From Cristatella mucedo (Eukaryota > Bryozoa > Phylactolaemata > Cristatellidae), in assembly GCA_009760855.2 (NCBI GenBank), contig WPIO01000006.1:1160001-1224000 (forward strand): a stretch of DNA of 64,000 bases. The letters are read 5' to 3'. The position numbers and the translations under genes were made by a program. The stretch's first letter is position 1, and each line of letters starts with the position of its first letter. Positions 46,392 to 61,300 of the stretch are shown one piece after another. A model generated the notes under the pieces. It did not search any database and was not told where the DNA came from. It saw only the letters and a list, made by a program, of their open reading frames with translations.

Positions 46392-49300
46392 GATACACAC
46401 ACACACATATGAGTATGCGAAGCACTAAAGAAAAAATATAAGTTCACTTAGGTGCAGGGTTTTCTTGGCTGAGAAAATTCTCAAGATGTTTCTTATACAA
46501 TGTGAATTCAATGCAGATCATAAAAGAAGTGAACTCCAAACGTTCAGTGACTACTAACAAAAATCGCGATAACCCAGAGTTTAATATAGTTCGAGGATTG
46601 ATGAGACCACTGGATGCCAAGAAGCCTGCGGTTCAAGGGTACACTGGGCGAGCCAAAGGAAGGATAGATAATCTTTTAAGTCAGTAAAGCGACTTGTAGG
46701 CCACACCTAGAGTAGAGTGCTAAGTAAAGGAGACACGTGAGAGAAGGCGATGATGAAGCGGCAATTGCACACCATGGAAGAGAGCTTCTGTCTACGAATT
46801 GGCGCGAGCGAGTTCAATGTTTTCAGTTCGTGAAACTCCGGCGGGTAACTGGCCTAGATCAACAAAAGGGGCCATGTCTAAATGAAATATTACTTAATTT
46901 ACGAACCAAACGTAGTCTCTCTACACGGAGCTTTCGTGGACACGCATTTTTAGAGTCTTGTGAATCACAGCTGTAGAGATTATTCGGAGCTTGCTAGAAA
47001 GTGCGTGGTATGAGACAGCTAAGCTCTTAAATGCAAGCTACAAGTTCGGGCTGACAATCACAGCTCCTGAATTAAAGTTTTTAGCCGTAAACGCAGCTCA
47101 TGTAACGAATGCTAGTATAGCAATAGTGCGACAAATACTCTGTGAAGCGGGCACCTTGAAGCATAGCTGAAGATTCACAGATGCTGCACCCATGAGTGCA
47201 GGTATGCCGCCGGTATCAGAGAGTGGCAGATATAAAAAATAGTTTAATACAAAAGTCCTCTTATTTAATGTAGATCGGTATATTCAAGCGCCAGAATAGG
47301 GCTACATATAGACCATCAGCTGTAACCTAAAAATTTAAAGGATCGCGTTAAATTTTCTTTTATTCTCTTTCAAATAAATAATGAAAATAATAATAGTAAT
47401 AAATAATGAATTACTGAGTTCATAATTACTGTTTTAATTTAGGAGCCACTAATAATCTTTAGCACTTTCATAATTCGATTCAGCTGATGTGCCAAAGTGT
47501 CACGCCTCGTTTTAGAATTTGCACCTCTATCGGCTAGATTCGCAGCTGGAATAATATGGTATACAATATAACTTTTCTGTCTGTGGTAGTTGTTTAATTT
47601 AAGCTTCGTTAGCTCTTTGGGCCTGAGAAAAACCTTGCTGCCATTCAATTTCAGATGCATTTTCCTCTGCAGCTGTTGCAGCTTTCTTTAGCATTGAGAC
47701 GGGCGTTTTCTGAACTATTGGCTTTCCTGATACTCAGGCCACCAGCACTTTATTACGCTGGATATAGGTGAACAACTTGAGCTTTAGCTCAGTTTCAGTA
47801 AGATACGTGAAATTATTTCAAATTTAGAACACGCTTAGTTTACGAGAAAACCATGAGGAGCAAACCCCCCTCTGAACCTCTGGCCATGCGGTTGCGACCA
47901 CGACTAATCGTGTTCATCTCCATCAGCTTTTGTCCAGTCTATTCTTTTCAGCCTCATTTTTGAGCAGAAGGTCTTTTTGTGGAGTAAGACTGAAACATGC
48001 AGGAGATATGTATACTAAGCACACGTCAACTGGCATACCTTTTCAAAACTCAGTGAACAGTCAAATAACTCAAATCCGGTACAGAAATTCTTTATAAATT
48101 ATATAAATTCATCTATTTGCTAATACGTCCTGCCGATTCAACAAACGTAACGTGGTCTGAACAAGCGAAACTTTTAGAAATACAGGAGCACAAAAACATC
48201 ATATCATGGAGTTTACCAGCTTCAAATCTCATAGGAATTATCATTGAAGTAGGCGGATAGACATCACAAGCATTGAAAATGAGAGCTCCTGCAAGTCTAC
48301 GAAAGCACAAGGAGAATGATTGAGAAACAAAAATTTGCGAAACTGAAAATTACCGCAAAGCATATGGCTTACGACACAGTTAAACTAGTAAAAATTGTCG
48401 AAACATGGATTATCCATCGAAACTCAACTAGGGTTAGCAGCATTCGCATAAATTGCAGCTCTAACACCATCACAGCAAGGTCTAAGGGCTTATTGACCAG
48501 CAAATGAGCCACAGCCAATCGCATCAGCAGTTTGAATAGTAGCAGTGTCGAATCAGCTTAGAACAATTCACTCTCTTCACATGATCAATGAACGGCGCAT
48601 CAAGAACGACTACTTCACTTCTTTACATCCGCAGTCAAGGCTTAGGATACCTTCAGTCAATAAAAGGTTCTTATGTAAATCAGTAAATATGGTTTTGTAA
48701 GACGTATGTCATGTTTCACGAATTGATCTGCCCAGCTTCAAATATGGCCTGTAGTTTTGATTCGTTGGTCATCTTGACATCGTCTGAAACACATAGAAGG
48801 TTCATTATTGCTGCCGTCGTTAGTCTTCTTAAGTTATGGCATATTATTAATGATGTGCGACTAAAAAATTGAAAAATTAGTTATTGCAAAGCTACAAAAT
48901 TGGAGGCACTAGATTTCCGTTCCGATATCACTACATCAAGCATTTGCTTTAAATAATTAAAACTAGAACACATAGTGAGATAGCAATATAAAAAAAAGCA
49001 CGCCACAATTCAGCCAGATGCTCAGTAGATTTGAGTATTAAAGCAGAAGTTAATTTAGTATACGAAAGGGTCCTCAATTCCCTAAAGTCGAGCACAGCGA
49101 TGCACTGCAATTCTCTTAAGTTAGATTAATCGTTTCTCTACAGTTCACCCAGGTTCAGCCAAGGAAATGCTAGTCCTCTCTAATTTTAAAAGGTAGAGAG
49201 ATTCATAATTTTGGAAGAGCAAACAGCCATTTCCACTTGTGTGACCTAAACTCAATGAACGTAAATGTTCTTTCCCAGTCCAGATTAAAATGCATGCTTC

Positions 49301-52300
49301 AGGTACAATGCACTCCACAATTTTCCCCAGCAATGCGACTTGCAAAGAGTAGCTAGCAGCGGCTCGTAATTTCTTCAAATAATTAGGAACTGCATGCTAC
49401 AACACACTCTTCTAAAAAAGATCATATAAAAGATATAGTCAGATTGCTAGATTAATCCAAATATTAAATTGAAAACTTTGGAATAAAAAGGTTTGTATGC
49501 AGATCACGAGATCTCGTCGATCAACAACTTCATCATCGCTGCCAACTAGTCAAAAACACACATAATTAAGAAGCCTTCAATTGGTTACCACTGCTTACAT
49601 GACTAAAAGCTGATAATGTGAATACAACCCAAGGTTTGATCAGACGTTATGCGCGAAAAAACTTATGGCTTGAAAAATGGAGAGTGTAGTAAAAGTGTCA
49701 TGCTTGCACAGCGTAGCACAATCTTAATCAGTGCAAGCCAGTAATGTAATGTAATGTATCTCCGTCAGTAACTCCACAAAGTCATAAAGACCATGTGGGT
49801 GTTACGCAGGAGAGTTTTGTATAGCGCACTCACAGCCTAAGCGGCTTTCGGTACGCATTCGGTAGCCAACAGACTTCGTCTCACGCAACAAAGAGAAAGT
49901 GAGAAGCATAGCAGAGTCAGGAGAGGTAGTGAGTAGCATAGAAGTAGCAGTTCAGGACCGCTGAAAAAGATGCGCCACAGTCGGCAGTTGGAGAGTAGAT
50001 GTCGAGCCAGTGTGACGCATGGCCTTATCTGGCACATAACTCAAAATGCTCATAGCTTGACTGAATTGCGGTAGAGGAGCGCATCGCTAGCATTATAAAT
50101 GTCCGAACTTTTCACCGGCCTGGAAACGTCATTTTGAGATTCTTCTCCGTCTATAGATATGGTGTTTGAACTTAATAAACCAGGTTTGTATGTCCGGTCT
50201 TACATTATTTAATTCTGTGCAGCCCCCCCTGAAGGTGGATGAACCCTATAAAGGCTGCTGCAATATAAAGGATTTTAAAAATCAATTAAGCATTATTTAT
50301 TTTTTAATTTCAAAATAAAGCGCTTCTAAATATTAAGAAGCTAATGAATAATCGCGCATTGTGGAATTTATGAATTGCAGATAGCATAAACTGCCGCTAC
50401 ATGGATTCTTATTACTGTGAAGGCATCTACAATTTCAGGACATGCGATCAAAATCTAACCAGGTATACACTTTACACATTGTAATCTAACTATATGTTTT
50501 TTAATTGCTAAAATATGCTTTCAGATATTTTAAAAATCCTCTGTAACTTTTTTAAATAAAGTGTATACATAGAATCGAATTGTATTAGAGTCAACTGATT
50601 GGCAATGCGTTCAAAGCCTCCAAGATTAAGACTATTCTGAAAATAGTGCAGTCACTTCTGTTCAAAAGTTGGTTGCAAGCAGCAGCTCAGTCAGAAAACC
50701 TAGAAACTCAATGGAGAACGTATGAGCTCATGCACTGGTAGGATTGGATCGCAATAAGCCTGCCCAGTGGTTCTAGTATGAAGTAGGTGCTGATCGAATA
50801 CTCGCTTTCCTGGTCGTTCATTTCGAGGTCCAGATGTCTGGCTACACTATTGCATACGTTGTAAGAAATCACTCGATATTGGTCTACTATTGGCCTATTC
50901 TTTTGAGCAAACCGTCCAGCTCATCATTCCGTAAGACGTTCTTAGCCTCCTTGACTGACAATGAATGCGCAATCAAATGTGCACAGCGTAGTATCACACC
51001 CACCATAACATCTGAAATATACTTCCATCCTTAAAATCAAAATAGATTGCGTAGGAATGATATGATCTATTTTCAAAGAGTTATTAACCTCAAAGATTTG
51101 CGAAGGATAGACACGAAATAGTCTTTGAGCTAGGGCTACTATATACAAAAGACTTAAAATAAGTGATTTCTTACTGGGGCCACCTGTGTATGTATTTTCA
51201 AGGGTGTCATAAGCCCGGCTGTAATTAAATGCCGCGTCTACATCTAAGGCTTTTTAAGGCTCTGTAAGCTAATTCTTTGTTCCCTCTATCTCCACAGAGG
51301 CTGATAAAGCCTCTGAAAAGTCACTAGTCTTGGATGCTTCGGCCAAAGATTCAGAAATCGGCCTGAGTGACGGCTTGTGAATGCTTATCCAGATTGAACT
51401 GGCAGTTGTGTAGAGTAAGCAGAGGAGTATCCAGCTAGTTCTCCAGAAGTTCCAGTGAACTTTTAGTTTGGGCTCGCGGCTCTGATCTGGCCCAGGGTTA
51501 AGGTGATCGCCTTTGACGACAGAGGTCTTGGTCTGGAGCTCTTCGCGCCCCATGTGAAGCACTCGGATAGAAATTAAGTTCTCTTTGAGCGCTATGCAAA
51601 TAAATAGTTTATACGCTTTTACATTATATAAGCTATCCCTGCTCCTGCTGCCGGGAGGGGGAGTCTACTCTTCTCTAATGCAAAATTTTAAAATTTGTAG
51701 TAACACTGTCCCTAGCTCAATACACGTATAATAATAATAATAATGATAATGCACTTGATAGAGTGCCCTCAGAGAACTCAATCTTTCTCTAGGCGCTTTA
51801 GATTTGCTGCAAAAGAAAACGCGATTGAATGGTGAGTAAGATCATGCATGATTAACAACATGAATAACATGGTTAGGGGTGACATGCATAGGGTCAGCAT
51901 GCAAGTGTGGTTAGTGGCAGCATGCACAGTGTCAGCCCGTATAAGCACATGAAAAACGAATCGCGGGGACCACTAAACGCTATCCTAAATAGGTGTGTTT
52001 TTAAGTTCTTTTTAAATGTGGTCAACTCAGGTGATGTTCTGACGCAAGTCGAGAGTGAATTCCAGGCTTTGGGAGCAGCCGCAATGGCTCACTAGGTAAG
52101 GTGATTGCTTTTTACGAAGTCGGCCCCGAAATCGTGGGTTCGAATAATGTGGTGGAGGATCCTTTATCGCCTATCTTTATCTTATTTATAAATTCTAAAA
52201 TCACACTGGGTTTGCCCATAACTAGTAAGTTAGTTTTATCGTCGTTTAGTTTTAGACAATCTGCTGCCATCCATGTGCTGATGTCATCAGTACGTGCAGT

Positions 52301-55300
52301 AAGGGAGTTGAGAGAATTCGAGGTGCTCGAAGGCTGGGAGGGATCAAAGCAAAGGTACAACTGAGTGTCATCTGCATAAAAGTGAAAGCCTAGATTGTGC
52401 TTCGCAATCACATCAGCAAGAGGGAGAGTATAGACCGTGAAAAGAACCGGACCTAGCACGGAGGCCTGAGGTACTCCATATTTCAGAGGTACCTCGGATG
52501 ATCTTCGTCCATTCATGTCAATACTCTGGAGTCTCCCACTGAGAAAGGACCTGGACCATTGCAGAGCAGTGGCAGTGATGCCCAGGCGAGACGAGAGGTG
52601 CTCTAGAAGTACTTGGTGATCGATGGTATCAAAAGCTGCCGAAAGATCGAGAAAAACAAGCAGAGACACTCTACCCATGTCTGCATTCAAAGTAGGTCGT
52701 TGGACACCCTAAGCAATGCTGATTCTGTGGAGTGATTATCTCGAAAGCCAGACTAGAACTTACTATCAAGGTTTGAAGTTTCAATATTGGAGTTCATTTC
52801 AATGAGTTCAGCTGGTCCGCCACGACCCGTTCAAGTGTCTTTGATAGGAATGTTAGAAGGGAGACTGGGCGGTAGTAGCTCAAGTTCTCTTGGTCTAGTG
52901 TCGCTTTCTTGAGAAGTGGTCTGACTACAGCTTTTTTGAAAGGTACTGGGACATGACCTGAGGCTAATGACACGTTAATGATGTTAGTTAAGCATGGCAG
53001 CAGCAGATCAATGCAACTTAGGAGCAGGACAGTGGGAATAGGGTCCAGGGACTTGTTGTCATATTTGATTGGCATATAAACTTCAGGAAGAGATCACTAG
53101 TGACCTGCTTACATGTAGACATTGAGGTGCAGACAGGAAGTGGGGGACTGCATTCTAGAGGGGATGCTGTCATCGCAGGGATGAAATCCCTAATCTTGTC
53201 TATCTTCTGGACAAGGAATCGAGAGAAGCGATCAGCTAGATCATCACAAGGATCATCAGGGAAGGAGCTAATCTGGGAACGGTTGAGGAGATGGTTTATT
53301 GTCGACATCAGCATTTTTGGATTGTGCATCTGTGATTCAACAATGTTTTTATAGAAGCAAGACTAAGCCTTTGCTAGGATCGATTGGTATGACCTACAGT
53401 AGTCCTCGTATGCCTGTCGATAGACAGTCAGTCCTGATCTTTCGTAAGCTTTTTCAAGCTTGTGCTTAGTAGACTTATCTAGTTTAATGTCTGAGGTACC
53501 CCATAGGCTATCTGGGCGAGGGCGCACAGTGTGCTTAGTCAGAGGTGCAAACTCGTCGAGCGTGTCAGCTAGTGTCGTGTTGTGGCTATCTACCCATGAT
53601 GACAGATCGGTAGGGAACCGAGCTGCAGAGGCAAAGCAGATATTCTCGCACGGACAGCATCGATGTTAAGGGTCTTGAGGTTTCACGATTCAAATGCGAT
53701 TTTAGAGGAGGAGAAGGAGGGCACACATCGTAGACTGAATGAGATCTGCATGTGATCAGATAAGCATGATTTGGTAATAACTGGTGATGACAGAGTGCAG
53801 TTAAATGAGAAAATGTGGTCGAGTGCGTGACCCTTGATGTGAGTAGGGCCATGCACATGAGCCACAAGAGACAATGAGTCAGTCAATGCACGAAATTCAG
53901 TGCTGAAGGCGTCAGATAAGTTATCAAAGAGAATGTAGAAATCACCCATAACGAGGAAGGATTGATTTCGTGCACACAGAATCAAAATGAGATTGGAGAA
54001 ACCGGAGATAAAAGAGGATTTAGTACCTCGTGGGCAATAGACTACTGCCATTATCGGTAGCTTGTTTTCGGGTGAAATCAAGACAATCTGACTCTATGAA
54101 TGTAAACAAAAATCAAATCACATTAATTGCGCCCTCAGACAACTTAATCACTTTCTAGGTACTTTAAATATAATGTAGAGTAAGCATGACCGTATGGTTA
54201 TTCGTAACATGCCCAATATCACCACCTATACTATGGTTAGTGGTAACTTGCACAGTTTCAGCACATCACAAGGACCCAGAAAATACTTTGACGACCATAT
54301 TCGCTTTTGGCATCTTTTAAATTTCAACGAGAGATGGTATGTCATAAGGTCAGTTTCAGTGACTTTTAGGCTTTGGGAGGAAAATAATTAAAACACGGTC
54401 TCCACAGGATATGATGTTGGTTCTAGGTACAGCTAAATGATTTGAGTGCGTGTAGTGCAATGCCACTGTACTAAATGCTGAGAGTGTTTTTATACACAAA
54501 ATGTGCGTGCTTGGACATTGCAGTTGAACTATTTTTTGCCGAAGTTAACTACGTAGAGTCAGACTCGTGCATACCAGTATGTGACATGATTGGTGGCTGC
54601 TTGACAGCGTACCTGCTCTTCGGCAGGTTCATCAAGTGCGCTGAGCAGGTGCAGCTGGCCCGAGGCTGCTCGCTGGTCACCAACTGCTTTGCCAGCCAGC
54701 GCATAGTCCAGTCAATGATTTTCATCAGCGTGATGTACTGCGCCATGGTCAACGTATCGGAGCTGATCTCGGCTCACGCTCTGGAACCAGCCTACACCGC
54801 TCTGCAGTACTGCGAGACGACCATCTACAGCCAGTGCTTGGCGAGCTTTGCAGAGGGTTTAGGAGTCTTTAGCAAGTACATATTCAACAGCATCAGTTGC
54901 GAGTAAGTGCGATGAGTGAATGAGCGCCAGCTTGCATATCGCTGCTAGACGTAACGATGCGGCCAGGGACCTTAGCACCTCACGAACACGTAGGCTCATC
55001 ACAGGCACGTAGGCTTAAAGCCATCTGCGCCCACTGTATCACTAAAGTTTAAAATTAAATTAAAAAAAATAATAGGAGCCACTTGTCATACAAAGCTAAG
55101 CATAGAGCTAAGAGCTAATCACTCCACAGAATAAGCATTGCTTAGGGTATACAACGACCTACTTAGGAATGCAGACATGGGTAGAGTGTCTCTGCTTGTT
55201 TTGCTCGATCTTTCGGCAGCTTTTGATACCATCGATCACAAAATTCTTCTAGAGCGCCTCTCATCTCGCCTGGGCATCACTGGCACTGCTCTGCAGTGGT

Positions 55301-58300
55301 TCAGGTCCTATCTCAGTGGGAGACTCCAGAGTATTGACGTGAATGGACAAAGATCATCTGAAGTACCTCTGAAATATGGAGTACCTCAGGGCTCCGTGCT
55401 AGGTCCGGTTCTTTTCACGGTTTATACTCTCCCTCTTGCTGATGTGATTGCCAAGCACAATCTAGGCTTTCACTTCTATGCGGATGACACTCAGTTGTAG
55501 CTTTGCTTTGAACCCTCCCAGCCTTCGAGCACCTCAAATTCTCTCAACTCACTTGCTGCATGCATTGATGACATCCGCACACGGATGGCAGCACATTTTC
55601 TAAAACTAAACGATGACAAAACTAACTTACTAGTTATGGGCAAACCCAGTGTGATTCAGAAATTGGAAAGGCTGACGCTCAAAATTGGCTCTGCCAGCAT
55701 ATCTCCAGTTGAATCAGCTCGAAATCTATGTGTCATATTCCAAAGCCACCTCTCGTTAGACGACCATATCAGCTCTACACTCAAATCTGCCTCATTTCAG
55801 CTTCATAATATTGCTAAAACTCGGGCTTTTTTAGATAAGGATACCACATCTAAGTTGGTCCGTGGATTCGTGACATCCCGTCTCGACTTCTGCAACTCAC
55901 TGCTTACTAGCCTACCAGCATGTGCGATCAGGCGATTACAGCTGGTGCAAAACTTCTCAGCTAGGCTTGTCTGTCGTGAGCGTCGCAGTTGCCACCTTAC
56001 TCCACTTCTCGCCGACCTGCACTGGCTACCAGTCAAGCAACGGATTGTCTTCAAGGTATTGTCGCTCACTTTTAGGTCACTTCATTCTTTGGCTCCAGAC
56101 TATCTCTCAGATATATTCCCCCATCAGGCCAAGCATCGTACCACTTGGTTTTCGGAATCAAACAGTATACAAATACCCCGTACAAACCTCAAATCCTTTG
56201 GAGACCGTGCATTTAGTTCGTATGCTCCCAAAGCCTTGAACTCCCTCCCGACCTGAGTCAGAACATCCCCTGACCTGACCACATTTAAAAAGAACTTAAA
56301 AACACACCTATTTAGGACAGCATTTAGTGGGTCTCTGTGATTCGTCCTTGATGTGCTTATATGGGTGCTGACACTGTGCATGCTGCCACTAACCACATTT
56401 GCTTGCTGACCCTGTGCATGTCACCCCTAACTATGTTATTCATTTTGTTTGTTTATCAAGTATGGTTTAACTCACCATTTCAATTCCATTTCCCTTTGCA
56501 GCAAATGTAAAGCGCCTAGAGAGAGATTAAGTTCTCTGAGGGCGCTTTATCTAGTGCATTATTATTAATTTTCTTAGGAACATTTTCTTTAAGAATTTCG
56601 AGTGGCCTTTAACCATAAAATAGCTTATCGTTGCAAGCCTTGACATATGTAGCTCCCCAAAGCAAGGGCTAAGTCAAGGTTAAAGCAAGAAAGGGCTGAA
56701 CCTTGACCGAAGTTTGTCCTGAGGGAGCCCGACGCTTGATCGAAGCCTTCGCTGAGGAATGTGCTCGTAAAGGCTCTCTGGACCCTTTCAAAGTTTGCTT
56801 TTTCAAAATCCAAATGGAATTTAGCTGTTCAGTTTGATTCTCGGTTTTGACTTTTAGATGGTTTTGGTAGAATTAAAAGTTTCATGCTAAAAGTGCACCA
56901 AAAGACAGCCTCATTTGATATTCTAAAAGATGTTTGGATCTCTATTGTAAGGGCCTGAAGCTGCCAGGTGGAATTGAAAACGACAACAGGTTCTTTGAAG
57001 CCGCTTAGAAAAATGTACCCGCAGCAAATCCAAAAGTATGGGCGTCTTTTTGATGAAGTTAAATGATCGTCCCATCTGGAAACACAACTAAACTAAGCAG
57101 GCCCATCGAAGGAACTCCCTGTAGTAGCATACTTGCATATATGGCTCTACCAGCATATCCCTGTTACCTCGAATCATGAATATATGCGACCTATTCTAAA
57201 GTGACTGGATTAGCACCTCAGCTCCGCTGTCAAGCCAGCTTACTTTCAACATTGTAACATTTTAAAAATAACTCGGGCTTGCTTGGATAAAGACACCGAA
57301 ACCAAGCTGGGTCATCCTGTCATGGTGCCATGATTACACTCAAAGGCCATGTAACTCACAGCTCGTACATAATCGTTTCTACGGAGTAAGACGCTCGCAG
57401 GTTGCTCAAAAGTGGCGGCTAGGATTATCTTTCCAATGAGTCAAAACCATCTAATTTTCCAGCTGCTCACCATCTGCAGTGTCTGCTTATCAAGCGACTT
57501 CAGGATTCTTATGCTCACTTCCATTCTCATGCTCATGCTTTCCAATAGGAATTAACTTAATACCATGCTTCTCGTACCAACGCCCACTCTTCCGACTCTA
57601 TGCGACTGATTGTGCCCCTAACTAACCCCATCACCTCCGGAGACGGTAATTTCAGTTACTACAATCCCAAGTATGGAACGTACTGTAACTGAATTAAGGT
57701 CATCTTCTGATTCGACGACATTCCAAAGGAATCTGAAAATTTATCCGTTCCATGCAGTCTTTGCCAGATCCACGTCAATTTTGCTTTTGCGTGGCTATGC
57801 TTTATGAAATTTCGGACGTCCTGACGTGCTATTGTATAGTTCCCCAGTGGGACGGTTCCTTACTTGGTCTTTGCTTGCCTGTGAATGATTAGGCGAATGC
57901 CACTAACTGGAGGTCCTTGTTTACAGAGGCGGCCAGTCTTTTGCGTGCTTTGAAATTCTTTTCTTAGCGCGATAATTGTGCGCTTTTGCATGATTAACTA
58001 AGCAGGATACCTTGCATTCCATCAACCATTGGTTATTACTTCTCTTGCTGTCAGCTTTTAAGGCCTGAATTGAGATTGATCTCTCGTAGGGAGTTAAACA
58101 AAAGACTTATTATTACTGTCGTAATCCTAGCAAAAATGCGGTTATAGCTACTTATGAACGATGCAAGGAAAAAGCGCTTGCTGGTAGCCAATTCGTAATC
58201 TAATGGGAAACTGTTACTTCGTCGTTTAAAAATTTGACGAACTTTTATTCTTGATCTAATGAGAAATTGTCACTTCGCTTTGGAGAACCCGACTCTGCAT

Positions 58301-61300
58301 TCGGATGGCTAAATGCCTGGAAAGCCTACGTGGATGCATCTGAATTATTTTCTAGCATTCTTTAGAGAAACGCCACGAAGCCACGAGGCACAGACGTTTG
58401 GGCCAGAACGGCATTTCAGCGCAAATTTGCTATTCTTAATTTTTTTCAGAGTCCAGAGTTTAGCGTAAAGCAAAACGTCTTACAGCCTCTATTGAGCTGT
58501 ACATCTAAATAAAGTTTTACCCTTATTCTTAGAGCCTGAAATGGGTGCCGAAGGTGTTCCACTAAAAAGGTTGGCTTACGATTGTCAAATACCTAATCGC
58601 GTCTTAAGCATATCCAACAATGCTATTAAAAACTAAAAATCCTTAACAACCTTAAACATAAAGACTGCCTCTTTTAGAAATTAATCCGGAACGTCCTCAC
58701 GGAATGCACGCCATTCTAGAAACTCCAAAGCCCACCCAGATAATGGAATACATCTTCTAGCGAAGCATCCTGAATCTGTCACGAATTGGGTCCACCAAAT
58801 TGTTACCACTTAGTCTGGTTGCCTCTTTTTTAAAAATCCGTTTGAGGGATAAGGGTTTAATGCGTATTTATCATTAGGCCCCATCGTGGTCCTGTGATAG
58901 AGCAAAAATTGTTTACAGTGCTAAATGTTAACATCCTCAGTCGACTTGCAGCTATTAGTAAAACTCTGCACCTAGGCTTGTCTGTCGTGAGCGTCGCAGT
59001 TGCCACATCACACCACTTCTCGCCGACCTGCACTGGCTCCCAGTCAAGGACTGCATCGACATTAAGATTTTGTAACTCACGTTTAGGTCCCCTCATTCTT
59101 TGGCTGCAGCCTACCTATCAGACGTACTTCCCACCAGGCTATGTATTGTACCACCCACTTTTCGGAATTTAACTGTTTACCCATACAAATCCAAAATTCA
59201 GTGCAGACGTTGTGCCTTTAGTTCGAGTGCCCCCAAAGCCTGCAACTCACCCCCGACTTGCGTCACCACATCTCCGGATTTGTTCACATAAAAAAACTAA
59301 AAACGCACACTTATTTATTGCAGCATTTAGTGAGTCAGTGTTATTTGTTCTTAATGTGCTTCTGCTTACTAACACTGTGCATGCTGCTACTAACCAAACT
59401 TGCATGCTAAACCTGTGCATGTCACCCTAATCATAATATCATTGTTGTTTATTTCGCATGCTACCACTAAACATTTGATCGTGTTTCCTGTGTAAAAAAT
59501 TCCAAGTGCCTAGAAAGAGATTGAGTTCTCTGAGGGCACATTTTCAAATGCAGTGTTATTAATATAATTGTTATTATTAGTACCTACATGTCTTCACGGT
59601 TCAGGATCCCGCAGATCTGATTTAGAAAAGCCAGTTAGACAGCGGCTCTTTATCCGAGGTTCTAGAAGCCTTTTGCCTTGTCCATTTAGGCATACACCCA
59701 GCTTGAGCGCTGACCGGGAGCGGCCGCAGCATAATTCAATGTATTTAAATCATCTGTTTAGGCCTGGCTGCTCTCCAAAGTACTAATCTGCTAAGCATCG
59801 AGCCGATGGCGAGTCACCCTACCAACCATATAGACTGCCCGTTAGCTGATAGTCCCTGCTCGGAAGCCTGGTTGCCTTCCGGATGGTGCAGCTAGCTACT
59901 GCGGTGGGCTACAATTACTGCTATCAGTAAGGGGGCAGGGGTAGCTTGAAAGGCTGCTGCAGGCCGGCTCCACTCACTAAATCATGCCTGAGCCCACTCT
60001 AAGCCCCACCTATTGTGAAAATGGCAGGCGAGCGATGCCTGAGAAGTTCGCCTTGATGACATCTTTGAAAAACCCAGAGAAAATTTGCATAAAGGAATGG
60101 GGAACGAATTTTGTAAAGATTGGGCTCAAAACACGAGGGGTGGGCTTAGTCACGTCCAGTTGTGTCACAGAGGGAGCACCACCTGAGTGAGCCAGTCAGA
60201 TCATCGTACCTTCTTAGGCGTGCCCAAGCATTTCCGGAGTTTGGCAGCCGTCCTTTGGAGCTGAGCCAGACCTTTACAATCTATCCAATGGTCTTAAGCG
60301 GCATCGTATAACCGCAAACGGAGCTCCTTAAGCTGCCTTGCTGCCATCTTGTAAAGCTAGCCTCGAGGATCAACCGAGCATGATAAGCTGACATCTAAGG
60401 GCTTTTTTAATGGAATCCAAGCCACGCAGCATGACAATACTCCTGCCTGTTAGTCACTGCCGCGTACACTGGATGCTGATGTGATATGTCTCACGCCGCC
60501 TCAATCGGCAGAGCATTCCCCACTATGAAAGAAAAGCTTGCAGGTATTGCAAAAATCAACAGCTAGGCCTGTTTTCATAAAACAAAGAAGCAATGGCACC
60601 ATTTCGCTACTCCTCTCCGACCTGAAACGGTTCTAATCAAGAAACAGATTTACTTCACGATCCAGTCAATCACTTTTTATGTTGGTTCATATTCATGCAC
60701 CATGTACCTGTCTGAAATAGCTGCTCCTATGTTTCCCTAGTTTTACCTACATCTCTGACCATGGTCATACAGCTGCGCGCCTAACAACATTAAATCCTTT
60801 GGAAACCATGTCTTGACTTCGAATTACCCCGAAGCCTGGAACTCACTTCCGACTGACATGACGACTTACCCTGACTTAATAGAATTTAAGAAAAAAACAA
60901 AAACCCATTCGTTACTCTCCATATTAGCTCTGGCTTTTTAAAGTGTCCTTTACAGCGTACTATCCTTCAGTGCCGGCTGCAAGCAGAGTGATGGCTGTAG
61001 AAACTTTCCTGTCACTGCTCTCCAGCTGCGGACTATGGCTCACCCTTTTCAGCGGTCCTGAGCTGCCGCTTCCATGCTACTCCCTACCTTAATTGCTCTC
61101 CTGACTCTGCTATGCTTCCCACTTTCTCTTTGTTGCGTGAAACAAAGTCGATCGGCTACCGAATGCGTACAGAAAGCCGCTTAGGCTGTGAATGTGCTAT
61201 ACAAAACTCTCCTGCATAACCCCCACGTAGTCTTTATGACTTTGTGGAGTTACAGACGGAGATAAATATAAATGAGGCCTTTGAATTACTTCGTCAGTCG

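Noticed and set aside
45853-46428. Thr-His and Cys-Val repeat proteins
   Set aside because: They are readings of a CA microsatellite, open in several frames on both strands.
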